64,000 nucleotides of DNA from Paenibacillus sp. J23TS9. GTDB lineage: Bacteria > Bacillota > Bacilli > Paenibacillales > Paenibacillaceae. The DNA lies in assembly GCF_018403225.1 (NCBI RefSeq), contig NZ_BOSG01000002.1, forward strand, positions 248,001-312,000. Reading direction: 5' to 3'. Both the position numbers and the translations under genes were made by a program. The stretch's first letter is position 1. Each line of letters begins with the position of its first letter. Below the pieces are notes generated by a model. The model was not told where the DNA came from and did no database searches. It worked only from the letters and a program-made list of their open reading frames with translations. Below are positions 34,375-43,706 of this stretch, one piece after another.

Positions 34375-36294
34375 TTACGTCAGGCTCTTCTCCAGCGTGC
34401 TTTGCATGGCAAGCAGCTCCTGCCTTATTTTCGGTGTCAGCGCAAGCTCGGGAACAGCCGGAAGCGTTATGCTGCGCTGCTGCTCGGCACTCTGCGCCAT
34501 TTTCTCGAACACAAGCAGCAGACGGGCAAGCTCAGGATCAGGCAGTTCGGGCCGATTCGCCGTCCAGGCATAAGAATTCAGCAGGTAACCGAATTGATCG
34601 AGTGCCCACACCACGGGCAGCAGCCGCTGCAGCTCCTCCTCGCTTCTCGGGATTTCCCCAAGCGCCGTTGCATAAACCGTAGTCAGGTTAGACAGATGAG
34701 TCTTCATGGAACGCTGCTCCCGGCTGTCCTCTGCCTCGTAAGCTGCCGGCTGTTCCGTGAACAGCATGGCAGCAAGCTGGGACTGGCTCCGGATCGTCCG
34801 GCCCATCAGATACGGAATCCGGCTTGAGGCGGATCTCCTGCCGAGGATGAGTACACCGATCAGGCCGATAATACTGCCGGTGATGACATCGACGATCCGC
34901 GTCCCGGCGAAATACCCTACATCGTGGATGTGCGAGCTCGCCTCCGCCATAAGGATCGCATTCGGTGTCACGAAGAGGATGGCGATCGCATAGTTGCGTA
35001 CGATCAACAGCTCAGCGAAAAACGTAAAGAGCATAATGGCAACGGAAATGATAAAGCCTTCCGGCTGCGCCCATAAAATAGCGCTCGCTATTAAAATTCC
35101 AATCATCGTTCCCAAAGAGCGCTGGATTGCCCGGTGAAATGTTGCAATGACTGTTGCACCCAGCATAACCGAGGCACAGGAAAGAGGTACCAAGTAAGAG
35201 CGGTTTAAATTAAAAGCATGCGCCGCCAATGCAGCGATCATTAAGATCATACCGAATCTTAGGGACAGCAGAAACACAAGCGAATTTTTGTCGAAGGCGC
35301 TGAGAACGATACTCTTCACCGGCGTTCCGGCTATGCTTCTGTCCTCCCAGCCGTCTTCGGCGTCCGCCTCCAAAATCGCTGCCATTTCCCGCACCGCGCG
35401 TAGAAGCCCTTCAAGATCCGAATCCTCCAGCCGCTTCAGGCTGTCCGTTATCAGTATTTCACGGTAGCGCAGAACTCCGGAGACGCTGCGGACTACCTGC
35501 CCCAGCGCCGGCGGCAGCGGCTCTCCCTTCCTCAAGTTCCAGGTATCGGTTTCCTGGTAGATCACATGTGCCTGGTGAAACAGCCTGAATAGACGGTAGA
35601 CCCGTGCGGGTTCCCGCCATACTCTCCCCTGCCCGGCCAAAATGGACTCCGCCTCAACCATGGAGATCAGAGTCTCATGTCTCGCCTTCTTATACTTGCC
35701 CGTTCCGGCTGCATCCAGCAAACCCGCCAGATTGGTATACAGCCTGCGGACCGCCTGGGTTTCGGGTCCATGCGGATTCGTGAGCCAGCCCGCCATGGCG
35801 ATCAGCCATGCCAGCGCTCCTCCCAAAAGAACAAGTGTCCCTCGGGTTAAGGCTTCGGAGGGACCATGCGGCATACCGGAAGCAAGCGCGAAGCTCAGAA
35901 CGAAGAAAAGAGCGGCAGGCCCTTTGAACTTGAGCGCTCCAAAAATAAAGGTCGCCAGCGCTCCGATCAATCCCAGCACCACCGCGGACAGAACCGGATA
36001 CGGAGCCAGCAGCGAGCCGCAAAAGACAGAAAAGCCGATGCCTAGCATGACAAAAAAAAGCTTCCTCGCTCTTAAGGCATAAGGCTCATGAAATGTATAT
36101 AAGTACGTAAATCCCCCAGTCCCCGCCAGCATACCGTAATCGAAGCGCCCCAGCAGAAGGCCGATCAAAGAGGGCAGGCCCAGACATAGGCCCGCACAGA
36201 TCGCCCGGTTCCATGGCAGGGCTATTCTCTTCATCTCAAACGCCTGGCGGATCATGGGATGAATAGCGGCTCGCCGATGATTTCGCGTGTTCAT
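34375..36294 (-). CDS. FUSC family membrane protein
   Basis: A 639-residue protein of the FUSC/aromatic acid exporter type. Two membrane blocks (about residues 15-165 and 330-480) each contain four to five helices, separated and followed by cytosolic helical regions. Recognisable parts are the VPLSCASVMLGATVIATFHR and AIQRSLGTMIGILIASAILW segments, typical of the FUSC second repeat. Likely an exporter of organic anions; the substrate is unknown. The ATG at 36294 follows AAAGGAAG; an upstream in-frame start at 36321 lacks a site. No membrane-fusion partner is encoded nearby. Confidence 0.87.
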   Translation of the reverse strand: MNTRNHRRAAIHPMIRQAFEMKRIALPWNRAICAGLCLGLPSLIGLLLGRFDYGMLAGTGGFTYLYTFHEPYALRARKLFFVMLGIGFSVFCGSLLAPYPVLSAVVLGLIGALATFIFGALKFKGPAALFFVLSFALASGMPHGPSEALTRGTLVLLGGALAWLIAMAGWLTNPHGPETQAVRRLYTNLAGLLDAAGTGKYKKARHETLISMVEAESILAGQGRVWREPARVYRLFRLFHQAHVIYQETDTWNLRKGEPLPPALGQVVRSVSGVLRYREILITDSLKRLEDSDLEGLLRAVREMAAILEADAEDGWEDRSIAGTPVKSIVLSAFDKNSLVFLLSLRFGMILMIAALAAHAFNLNRSYLVPLSCASVMLGATVIATFHRAIQRSLGTMIGILIASAILWAQPEGFIISVAIMLFTFFAELLIVRNYAIAILFVTPNAILMAEASSHIHDVGYFAGTRIVDVITGSIIGLIGVLILGRRSASSRIPYLMGRTIRSQSQLAAMLFTEQPAAYEAEDSREQRSMKTHLSNLTTVYATALGEIPRSEEELQRLLPVVWALDQFGYLLNSYAWTANRPELPDPELARLLLVFEKMAQSAEQQRSITLPAVPELALTPKIRQELLAMQSTLEKSLT

Positions 36295-36330
36295 GCAGCT
36301 TCTTCCTTTCTGAATCCTCAAGCCATTTTG

Positions 36331-36385
36331 AAAAGGGCAGCTTTACCCGAGGCAGAATTCATCCCGCACCGTGTAAAGCTGCCCT
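36331..36385 (-). terminator. Minus-strand terminator after the fer-V4R unit
   Basis: AGGGCAGCTTTAC at 36334-36346 pairs perfectly with 36373-36385. On the minus strand it is followed by TTTT. It lies between the V4R gene and the FUSC start, insulating the two. Confidence 0.82.
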
Positions 36386-36500
36386 AGGCTGGCTCTTGCT
36401 ATGAACAGTATCTCCATATAGCGAATCAAGTATAACCCCGCAAAGCGAACGAAACTCTCGTTAATGATCTCTCATCTTCATCCATGTATGTAATTCGGAG

Positions 36501-36953
36501 TCATTGATAAAATCTTAGCTCATACTCGCAGTGTTCGTCGCCGTTTACGTTGCATTTCACTTCCTTGACCGATACCTTGCGGCCCAAAATCCGCGTTAAC
36601 GCCCCCTCCATGATCGCGCCTTCCAGATCGCATACAAGCTTGCCCTCCTGAACAGGCAGCCCCTCGCAAAAGCAATCCTCCACCGCCACCCGCATCGTAT
36701 GCTCATCTTGATGCACGATGGCCGGAATCCCGATTTTCAGCTCAACAAATAATCCAAAGAGCTCCTCTACCGTTTGGGCCGGCAGGCTTTCGCCAATTTT
36801 GCGCCCAATGGTGGCTGTCGTATTTCTCCCTCCCATCGGCAGCCCTTCATGCATCCCGATCAGACGGATCGCGCGGAACAGCTCCAGCGGAACCTGGTTA
36901 CCGAGCTCCGTTCTCTTGATATGTTTTAAATCGTCGAATGTAAAGCTTGCCAT
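36501..36953 (-). CDS. V4R (4-vinyl reductase) domain protein
   Basis: A 150-residue soluble protein dominated by a V4R domain, a predicted small-molecule-binding fold named after 4-vinyl reductase. The hallmark C-terminus is GAIMEGALTRILGRKVSVKE followed by CNVNGDEHCEYELRFY, whose Cys/His residues may bind metal. The preceding part has AIRLIGMHEGLPMGGRN and Cys residues in VEDCFCEGLP. The start is fixed by GGGAGGAG. It follows the ferredoxin gene after 20 bases, so both are one unit. Whether the ferredoxin serves it is an inference. Confidence 0.85.
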   Translation of the reverse strand: MASFTFDDLKHIKRTELGNQVPLELFRAIRLIGMHEGLPMGGRNTTATIGRKIGESLPAQTVEELFGLFVELKIGIPAIVHQDEHTMRVAVEDCFCEGLPVQEGKLVCDLEGAIMEGALTRILGRKVSVKEVKCNVNGDEHCEYELRFYQ

Positions 36954-36973
36954 GTAGATCTCCTCCCGTTTCT

Positions 36974-37402
<429 letters not shown>

Positions 37403-37464
37403 TTAAAATTTGCCCTCCCCTATATCCTAAAAAAGGAGTTTATGACGAAATCAAGGGGGAACGG

Positions 37465-37722
37465 ATGCGAAAGCTTGCAGCGAAGGAATTTACGGTCTGG
37501 GTGTTTACCCGGACTGAACTGGTCAAGTTTGTGATGGTGGAAATTCTTTTCAGCTCCGCACTTTATGCAGGACTGAGACGGGTGAACGGACATGAGGCTA
37601 TCGCGATTTTGGGAAGCTCGATCGGTACGCACCTGTTCAAATATGTGGGTCCAGGCGGGAGATTCCCTGTTTGGCGCAGCAAAAAGCAGCCGCAGCCTCT
37701 GCCATGGAGTCCGGCGGCTTAA
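37465..37722 (+). CDS. Hypothetical small protein
   Basis: An 85-residue protein with a mildly hydrophobic middle (LVKFVMVEILFSSALYAGL) and the segment AIAILGSSIGTHLFKYVGPG. AAGGGGGAA precedes the ATG with acceptable spacing. I do not recognise a family. The gene is divergent from the ferredoxin unit and upstream of the dehydrogenase gene. The Pro/Gln-rich tail after residue 70 looks unconstrained, so the real start/stop pair is plausible but not certain. Confidence 0.5.
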   Translation: MRKLAAKEFTVWVFTRTELVKFVMVEILFSSALYAGLRRVNGHEAIAILGSSIGTHLFKYVGPGGRFPVWRSKKQPQPLPWSPAA

Positions 37723-37870
37723 CGGGGATACAATGCTCAGAAACCGGTTAAGCTGTTGCTGCTGGTTTTATTCGTATGAGGCGGTTTTCAGCCGTATTCA
37801 GCTGATTTCGTTCGTGATGGGATTTTTATAAAATCCTCATGTAAAATATGAATGAAGGAGCGGATGAACA

Positions 37871-38830
37871 ATGAACCGTAAAAGAAGAAGAGTCGCCATC
37901 GTAGGCTCCGGCATGGTCGGATCCAGCTGCGCTTACTCCATGATTAACCAGTCCATCTGCGACGAGATCATGATGATTGACCGTACGTATGACCGGGCGC
38001 TCGCACAGGCTCTCGATTTGTCGCATTGCATTGATTTCACACATACACGCACCACCGTTTATGCCGGTACCTATGCGGATTGTTCCGATGTGGATGTTGT
38101 CATTCTGACGGCTGGCGCGAATCCAAAACCGGGGCAGAACCGGATGGATGTGCTGGCAGAGGCCGCGGAAATTACGCGCCAAATCGTGACTCCGATCGTA
38201 GAGAGCGGATTTAACGGCATATTCATCGTTGCCGCGAACCCGGTCGATGTCGTCACCTACATGATCTGGAAGCTGACCGGATTTCCGCGTCACCGCGTGA
38301 TCGGTTCGGGCACTTCTATCGATTCCTCCCGCCTCAAAACGCTGCTCTCCGACGTTTTCTCCATCGATCCGCGCAGCGTAAGCGGATATGCGCTTGGCGA
38401 GCATGGGGAGTCGCAGTTCGTGGCTTGGTCGCATGTGACCATCGGCGGCAAGCCGATACTCGATATTTTGGCCCAGCATCAGGAGCGTTTCAGGCATCTT
38501 GATTTAGAGGATATTGCTCGCAAAACGAAAGACGCGGGCTGGGAGATTTTCACGCGCAAAGGCTCGACCCATTTCGGAATCGGCAGCGCGATTGCCCATA
38601 TTGCACGGTCCGTGCTCAATGATGAGCATAAAATAATCGCCGTATCCGCCATACTCGACGGAGAGTACGGCCAATACGGCGTATGTGCCGGCGTTCCGGC
38701 GATTATCAGCAGTGATGGTATTCAGGAACTGCTCGAACTGAAGCTGAATGAGGATGAGCAGCAGCGTTTTAACGATTCTTGTGAGCTAATCCGCCACAAT
38801 CTGTCCGGGCTGGCATTGGATCCGATATAA
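37871..38830 (+). CDS. L-lactate dehydrogenase family 2-hydroxyacid dehydrogenase
   Basis: A 319-residue LDH/MDH-superfamily enzyme reducing a 2-oxoacid with NADH. The NAD motif is [17 protein letters not shown], with the catalytic His in [15 protein letters not shown] and [11 protein letters not shown] as further hallmarks. The specificity loop reads [16 protein letters not shown], where canonical LDH has GANQKPGETRLDL: the Gln before KPG is Pro and ET is QN, while the Arg is kept. The segment [18 protein letters not shown] resembles L-2-hydroxyisocaproate dehydrogenase more than B. subtilis Ldh. The family is certain, the substrate is not. Confidence 0.9.
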   Translation: MNRKRRRVAIVGSGMVGSSCAYSMINQSICDEIMMIDRTYDRALAQALDLSHCIDFTHTRTTVYAGTYADCSDVDVVILTAGANPKPGQNRMDVLAEAAEITRQIVTPIVESGFNGIFIVAANPVDVVTYMIWKLTGFPRHRVIGSGTSIDSSRLKTLLSDVFSIDPRSVSGYALGEHGESQFVAWSHVTIGGKPILDILAQHQERFRHLDLEDIARKTKDAGWEIFTRKGSTHFGIGSAIAHIARSVLNDEHKIIAVSAILDGEYGQYGVCAGVPAIISSDGIQELLELKLNEDEQQRFNDSCELIRHNLSGLALDPI

Positions 38831-38911
38831 GGATAAGTATTGCCTTTAAGATTCAAGACAATAAGAGTATAATGGGAAATAAACCCAATTGAATCGGGGC
38901 GAATCCCATTG

Positions 38912-39181
38912 ATGATGATCGCAGCCGCCTTGTCCATCGCACTGATGTGCGGATTTTATTTCGCTGTAGCCTATTTCGGAATTAAATTATTTTTCAAAAA
39001 AGTGCTGCACCGGTCCGTGGATCCGATGCTGCTCTTGGGTGCTATTGTAATTTTGGTGTTCTGTATCCAAATCATGCAGAGATTATGGTATCACCAGCCG
39101 ATGGATGCAACCTTGCTGCTGCCGCCAGTAGCCGGACTCTCCGTGTTCCTGCGCCGAGTCCGAAGCAGAAGCCGCAAATAA
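38912..39181 (+). CDS. Small membrane protein, unknown function
   Basis: An 89-residue protein with two to three hydrophobic helices: IAAALSIALMCGFYFAVAYF, MLLLGAIVILVFCIQIM and LLLPPVAGLSVFL, ending in the basic tail RRVRSRSRK. The start may be the TTG at 38909 or the following ATG; GGGGCG lies just upstream. A long terminator hairpin follows, supporting it as a real gene. No family is recognised. Confidence 0.55.
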   Translation: MMIAAALSIALMCGFYFAVAYFGIKLFFKKVLHRSVDPMLLLGAIVILVFCIQIMQRLWYHQPMDATLLLPPVAGLSVFLRRVRSRSRK

Positions 39182-39201
39182 TTAACGACCGCTTTTCTTA
39201 T

Positions 39202-39272
39202 AGGAGCCTTAACCCGCCTTCCGGCATATGAAGATCATTTCCGGACTGGCAGAGGTTAACGGCTCCTTTTTC
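39202..39272 (+). terminator. Plus-strand terminator with long stem
   Basis: AGGAGCC-TTAACC at 39202-39214 pairs with GGTTAA-C-GGCTCCT at 39254-39267, followed by five T residues. It ends the small membrane protein transcript. Confidence 0.8.
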
Positions 39273-39389
39273 CATCCGCCATAAGCATGAATGATGTGAA
39301 ATCCGGTCATCTGCAGCAGGCGGATGTTGATGCTGCTTTTGCAAAATAGATGCAACCAAAATTCACGGCTTATCCAAGCTGCGGACTGC

Positions 39390-40892
39390 TTATTCTCCTG
39401 CAAGCATGCCCATCTCCGGCGGCACTCTGTGCTTCGTGGCCTGCTCGTATCCGTAAGCGATCTTGATCAGTGTAGGTTCACTGTAAGCAGTACCGATGAA
39501 CGTGATACCCTGCGGGCCTTTGGTGATATAGCCGCCGGGAGCAATAACCCCATCCTGCGCAATGCCGCCCGGCACGGTAATGACAGGATATCCGGCTCTG
39601 GCCGCGATATCATCGCCTTCCTCACAGCCCAGGAACAGCAGCGCATCGAGGTTATATTTCTCAAGCGCATAATCGATGCCTTGTGCCCGTGACATTTCTT
39701 CATTCACGCGGATCGTGTCCACATATTCCGGCTCGGTCAGCGTTCCGCTGGTCGACTCGGATGCCTCCAGCACATTTTGTCCGTATTTCAGGCATTGCTC
39801 AGCATGTTCGTTGTTAAAAGCGATAACCTCTGCCAACGTATGGACAGGGATGTTTTCCGGCAATGGGGCCAAATAGTCATTCACCCCTTTTTTGAATTCA
39901 TAGCGCAGAACGCTCCAATTCCAATCTGTTTCCTGGCATGGCAGTTCTACCGGATCGATGATGGCTGCTCCCTCGATGCGGAGCACTTCAATGGCAGCCT
40001 CCAGAATCTGCATCCGGTCAGGGTCCAGCTGACTGTAATAGAACCGCGGGATCCCGATCCGCGCCTGCTTCAGAAACGAAGCATCCAGAAAGGGCGTATA
40101 ATCGGTTAGAAAATGTCCTTGACTCGTTTTTGTGACTTCATCCCGTTCATCCACTCCCGTCATGGCACCCAGCATAATCGCTGCATCGGTAACGGATCTG
40201 GCCATCGGTCCAGCGGTATCCTGAGTATGGGTAATCGGTATAATTCCCGAACGGCTGACCAGACCGACTGTTGGCTTGATGCCCACCAGCATGTTCTGAC
40301 TGGCCGGGCCGATGATGGAGCCGGAGGTTTCCGTACCAATCGCTGCGGCTGCAAGGTTGGCAGCCACGGCCGCTCCTGAGCCTGAACTGGAGCCGCCGAC
40401 GAAGAGCTCTCCCGGACCATATGGATTTAGGCAAAGTCCCCGGCGTGTACTGTATCCGGCCCACATTCCATCTGCCATGAAGTTGGCCCATTCCGTCATA
40501 TTGGCCTTCCCGAGGAATACGGCACCTGCATTCCGCAGCTGCGCAGCGACGAATGAATCCTGCGCCGCTACATGCTCCGCCAGGGCCAGTGTTCCTGCAC
40601 TGGTATGCAATGCATCATGGGTATCGATATTATCCTTCAGGAGCAGGGGAATGCCGTGAAGCGGTCCCCGGCTTCCTTTTTCATATCGCTCGTCGTCCAG
40701 CGCTCTGGCGATGCTTATCACTTCCGGGTTAATCTCAATGATGGATCTCAGTTTTCCGTCATAACGCACAATCCGCTCCAGATAGATCCGAACCAGCTCC
40801 TCGGAGCTCGTCTCGCCCGCTTCCATTGCAGCCTGCATACGGCGGATATCCGCCTCGATGATCCATTCTTCTATCTTCATGTTATTTTCCAT
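39390..40892 (-). CDS. Amidase signature family enzyme
   Basis: A 500-residue amidase (GatA-like hydrolase of amide bonds). The catalytic triad is visible: Lys in HGIPLLLKDNIDTHD, cis-Ser in GGSSSGSGAAVAANLAA and nucleophile Ser in AIGTETSGSIIGPASQN. It is not the tRNA amidotransferase subunit, since no gatB or gatC is adjacent and the N- and C-termini follow stand-alone amidases of Bacillales. Start ATG follows GAGGTGATG. The substrate is unknown. No signal peptide is seen, so it should be cytosolic. Confidence 0.92.
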   Translation of the reverse strand: MENNMKIEEWIIEADIRRMQAAMEAGETSSEELVRIYLERIVRYDGKLRSIIEINPEVISIARALDDERYEKGSRGPLHGIPLLLKDNIDTHDALHTSAGTLALAEHVAAQDSFVAAQLRNAGAVFLGKANMTEWANFMADGMWAGYSTRRGLCLNPYGPGELFVGGSSSGSGAAVAANLAAAAIGTETSGSIIGPASQNMLVGIKPTVGLVSRSGIIPITHTQDTAGPMARSVTDAAIMLGAMTGVDERDEVTKTSQGHFLTDYTPFLDASFLKQARIGIPRFYYSQLDPDRMQILEAAIEVLRIEGAAIIDPVELPCQETDWNWSVLRYEFKKGVNDYLAPLPENIPVHTLAEVIAFNNEHAEQCLKYGQNVLEASESTSGTLTEPEYVDTIRVNEEMSRAQGIDYALEKYNLDALLFLGCEEGDDIAARAGYPVITVPGGIAQDGVIAPGGYITKGPQGITFIGTAYSEPTLIKIAYGYEQATKHRVPPEMGMLAGE

Positions 40893-40937
40893 TTGACATC
40901 ACCTCAACATCGTAGTGAGGAGCTGCAGATGCCTGTT

Positions 40938-41327
40938 TTAGACGTCCGCATATTTCTCCATATGCTGTCTGTACAGCTTCCACGCTCCCTGTTCCTTGCG
41001 GAATACTTCCATAGCCAGTACGCTGGCTACCTTCGTGCCTTGCAGGCTAAAGTTCACAATGGCCGATATAATCAGTTCATTGTCTGAGCGCATGTTCCGG
41101 GTAAGATCGACATACTCCCAGTGTGGCTGCTTCCCTTCATACATAGCCAGCGTATCGATATTATCTGTTTTATAATGCTCCGATCGGTAAACCTCGTAAT
41201 CCCTGTCCGGGTAGTAGCCGAAATATCCGATAAAATCATCCGAAATCCAAGCATTTACCTCTTCCACGGTTCCCTCATTGATCACCCTGCGGTACTCCTC
41301 TATTGCAGCAAATGCATCGTCAAACAC
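40938..41327 (-). CDS. SnoaL/NTF2-like fold protein
   Basis: A 129-residue small protein with an NTF2-like cone fold pattern: N-terminal helix DDAFAAIEEYRRVINEGTVE, EVNAWISDDFIGYFGYYPDR, and C-terminal strands including ASVLAMEVFRKEQGAWKLYR ending QHMEKYADV. Members act as steroid isomerase-like enzymes, polyketide cyclases or simple ligand-binding proteins; which applies cannot be told. The start is a GTG with a weak ribosome site. It lies 45 bases upstream of the amidase start and probably shares its transcript. Confidence 0.78.
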   Translation of the reverse strand: MFDDAFAAIEEYRRVINEGTVEEVNAWISDDFIGYFGYYPDRDYEVYRSEHYKTDNIDTLAMYEGKQPHWEYVDLTRNMRSDNELIISAIVNFSLQGTKVASVLAMEVFRKEQGAWKLYRQHMEKYADV

Positions 41328-41378
41328 GCAACCACATCCCCATAAAATGATATTTAAAAGATGTTCATTTTTCTAAAT

Positions 41379-41508
41379 TTAAGTTCCGCTTGGATTCTGC
41401 AGAACGATTCTGCACCCATCCGGATCGCAAATGGCAACGCCGTTCACTGGACAGATTTTCTGAAGACACAGCCGGATAGACCATGCAATGCAGCCTGTCT
41501 GCGATTTC
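41379..41508 (-). pseudogene. Degenerate C-terminal remnant of a VOC (glyoxalase-like) gene
   Basis: On the minus strand one frame reads NGVAICDPDGCRIVLQNPSG before a TAA at 41381-41379, which is the typical C-terminal strand pair of a VOC/glyoxalase domain. Just upstream, in another frame, EIADRLHCMVYPAVSSENLS could be the preceding segment, implying a frameshift. No ribosome site or N-terminal domain is found within the 460-base gap. Best read as a decayed gene. Confidence 0.4.
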
Positions 41509-41793
41509 GCCATTACAGGTTTTATCAGGCGTTTATTCCATTTTTATCTAATTCATCATATCAGCTTTAGCGTCTGCAATGCTATCTTAAGAATGGTTAT
41601 AATCATTGTTTCCAGCAGCTTCACCCGTTTCATGAATAGGGCGGTCTTCGATGATAGATATTCTATCTGCGATGCGGCGGTTCGGACAATAATCTATGTA
41701 TCTTCCAGTAACCTTTGTTTTTTCATATAATTCGTATTAAGCCAGCTAATTTCTGATCATAATGGCAATCTCTATTAAGGGCAGGTATATCTC

Positions 41794-42222
41794 ATGATCA
41801 TTTATCAGGAACATATGCAAAATATCACCGAAGCGTCCTTTGCGGACGGCTTCTTCGACGGATGGCCGAATCCGCCTTCTACCGCAACCTTCGACCGGAT
41901 TCTTCAAAATGCTACTCATATCATACTGGCAATTGATGAACATACCAATCACGTCGTCGGATTTATTACAGCGCTGTCCGACCGGGTACTGACGGCCTAT
42001 ATTCCTTTGCTGGAGGTCGTGCCTTCCTATCAAAACCGGGGTATTGGAAAAGAGCTGACCCGGCGAATGCTGGACAAGCTGAAAGATATCTATATGATCG
42101 ATCTGCTGTGCGATACGGAACTTCAAGATTTCTACGCCGGGCTTGGCATGAGAAAGGCAACGGGGATGCTGATCCGGAACTACGAGCATCAATCCGGCAA
42201 AAAGGGTACTGCGGCAGAATGA
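41794..42222 (+). CDS. GNAT family N-acetyltransferase
   Basis: A 142-residue GNAT-fold acetyltransferase using acetyl-CoA. Motif A is EVVPSYQNRGIGKELTRRML, with the pyrophosphate-binding Q-x-x-G-x-G pattern. The C-terminal FYAGLGMRKATGMLIRNY is the usual motif B segment. The acceptor could be a small amine or a protein; the sequence does not say. Only a weak GGGCAGG precedes the ATG. It stands alone between the VOC remnant and a convergent gene. Confidence 0.9.
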   Translation: MIIYQEHMQNITEASFADGFFDGWPNPPSTATFDRILQNATHIILAIDEHTNHVVGFITALSDRVLTAYIPLLEVVPSYQNRGIGKELTRRMLDKLKDIYMIDLLCDTELQDFYAGLGMRKATGMLIRNYEHQSGKKGTAAE

Positions 42223-42269
42223 AGGATGCCAAGAGATATTATCAAGCCGCGTGCGTGAAAAAGCTCTCA

Positions 42270-43037
42270 TTAAACTGCTGCCAGCTCTGAATACAAGTCC
42301 AGGGCTTGCAGCGCAACCCGGTAGTCGATTCCCGAGATACGGCTGATGCGATGCGCCCATTGTTCATTCGTATTCAGCCCGTCCTCTCTCTCAAGTCCGC
42401 TGTTCTTGCTGACAAAGCTGGTCCAGCGGTCAAACTCCCAATGCACCACCTCGCCCGGCTGATACAAACGATGCTCCACAAGCGGATGCCGCAGCAAATG
42501 CTGGGAATGATTCGCTGCTGCAAGCAGATCCTCCATCGAAATTGGCGTGAGATCGAAGGACTGCGTGCTCATTTTCCCGTTGGGTCTTACGTAACTGAAC
42601 CCCACGTTCTGCGCCGAGGAATTGTTGGATACCTGAATCCGTCCTCCAGTAATAAAACCATCCACGGCTTCCTCTGTGAAGCACTGATGGTTCCGATCCA
42701 CTAAAATGGGCTGTATCCATTGATCTCCCAGATCACAGAAGAACCGTCCACCCGCTTCATCCAACGCTACAACTGCCACATGTGCATGCGGAGATCCCAG
42801 ATCATGCCCGACGGCATAGGCAGGAATGCTTTCCGTATGAAAGGCATCCAGCAGCCAGATCGCCAGATCAAAGCAGTTGCCTGTAATTCCGTACTGCTCC
42901 TTATGCTCTTTCATGACACGAACGCTGCGCTGCCCTCCTTTTTCAGGCTGCAGGCTGTACCAGGCCTTGGTCAACGTCTCCATTGGATAACCGTCAAAAC
43001 GATGCCACACCCGCAGCAGTTGTTCCGGTGCTTTCAT
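42270..43037 (-). CDS. Transglutaminase-like / arylamine NAT-like fold protein
   Basis: A 255-residue cytosolic protein. The candidate Cys-His-Asp triad of a transglutaminase-like or arylamine N-acetyltransferase-like fold is in GITGNCFDLAIWLLDAF, SPHAHVAVVALDE and FFCDLGDQWIQPILV. The spacing Cys then about 30 residues to His then about 16 to Asp fits the fold. The C-terminal 100 residues (WEFDRWTSFVSKNSGLERED) are unassigned. It may be an acyl or amide transferase; the substrate is unknown. The nudix gene lies immediately upstream on the same strand. Confidence 0.65.
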   Translation of the reverse strand: MKAPEQLLRVWHRFDGYPMETLTKAWYSLQPEKGGQRSVRVMKEHKEQYGITGNCFDLAIWLLDAFHTESIPAYAVGHDLGSPHAHVAVVALDEAGGRFFCDLGDQWIQPILVDRNHQCFTEEAVDGFITGGRIQVSNNSSAQNVGFSYVRPNGKMSTQSFDLTPISMEDLLAAANHSQHLLRHPLVEHRLYQPGEVVHWEFDRWTSFVSKNSGLEREDGLNTNEQWAHRISRISGIDYRVALQALDLYSELAAV

Positions 43038-43095
43038 GTCCGTCCACTCTCCCCCCGTTCATTCCGAGCATTTATGTATTCGCTAGCAACAGCTA

Positions 43096-43596
43096 TTATT
43101 GCATCTTATCCTGCTGAAGGGCTTCCTCAAGCACCAATCCTACTAGCCGGTGTTCATTTACCACATGTTCAAACTCCGCCGGCTCGACCCAGATCCGGGA
43201 CAGGCACTCATGCTCGCGGCTGAAAGGGAGGCGTTCCGTAATATCCATGCGGTAAAACAGCTGATAGCCAATCATCGGATATTTTCCTTTTGGGTCAAAA
43301 TGCTCGTCCTCTTCGTGATTGATCTCCATCTTTCCGAGATAAACCACCGTTCCCTCGACGCTTCCTTCCTCCATTGCTTCTCGATGAAAGGCCTCCTCCG
43401 GCGTCTCTCCCGGCTCCACATGTCCTCCCGGCAAATTAAAACCGCGTCCCTGCACATGTACAGCGAGTACATTCCCTTGATGAAGGCATATCCCGTGAAC
43501 ACTGGTGACCAGCGCCGGATCGGGCTGCTCATCTCCCGGAATCCAGGTCAGCTTGACCCTATGTCCATTCCAATGTTCCCATATTGATTGATTCAT
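43096..43596 (-). CDS. NUDIX hydrolase
   Basis: A 166-residue NUDIX-fold pyrophosphohydrolase acting on a nucleoside diphosphate linked to another moiety. The Nudix box is GHVEPGETPEEAFHREAMEE followed by GSVEG. The catalytic E-x7-REXXEE core is intact, but the normal Gly near the box end is replaced by Ser. AAAGGAG precedes the ATG. It is upstream of the transglutaminase-like gene on the same strand with a 58-base gap. The true substrate is undetermined. Confidence 0.92.
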   Translation of the reverse strand: MNQSIWEHWNGHRVKLTWIPGDEQPDPALVTSVHGICLHQGNVLAVHVQGRGFNLPGGHVEPGETPEEAFHREAMEEGSVEGTVVYLGKMEINHEEDEHFDPKGKYPMIGYQLFYRMDITERLPFSREHECLSRIWVEPAEFEHVVNEHRLVGLVLEEALQQDKMQ

Positions 43597-43706
43597 GCTG
43601 CATGCTCCTTTCGTAATCCGTAATAGAGATTCTGTAGTTTATGGGGATGATTCTTTCGATCACTGTTGTCGTATAAACATCTAGTCTGATTGATATAGCT
43701 TCACCT

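Noticed and set aside
39390..40892. Annotating the amidase as GatA of the tRNA amidotransferase
   Set aside because: No gatB/gatC neighbours and the termini follow stand-alone amidases.
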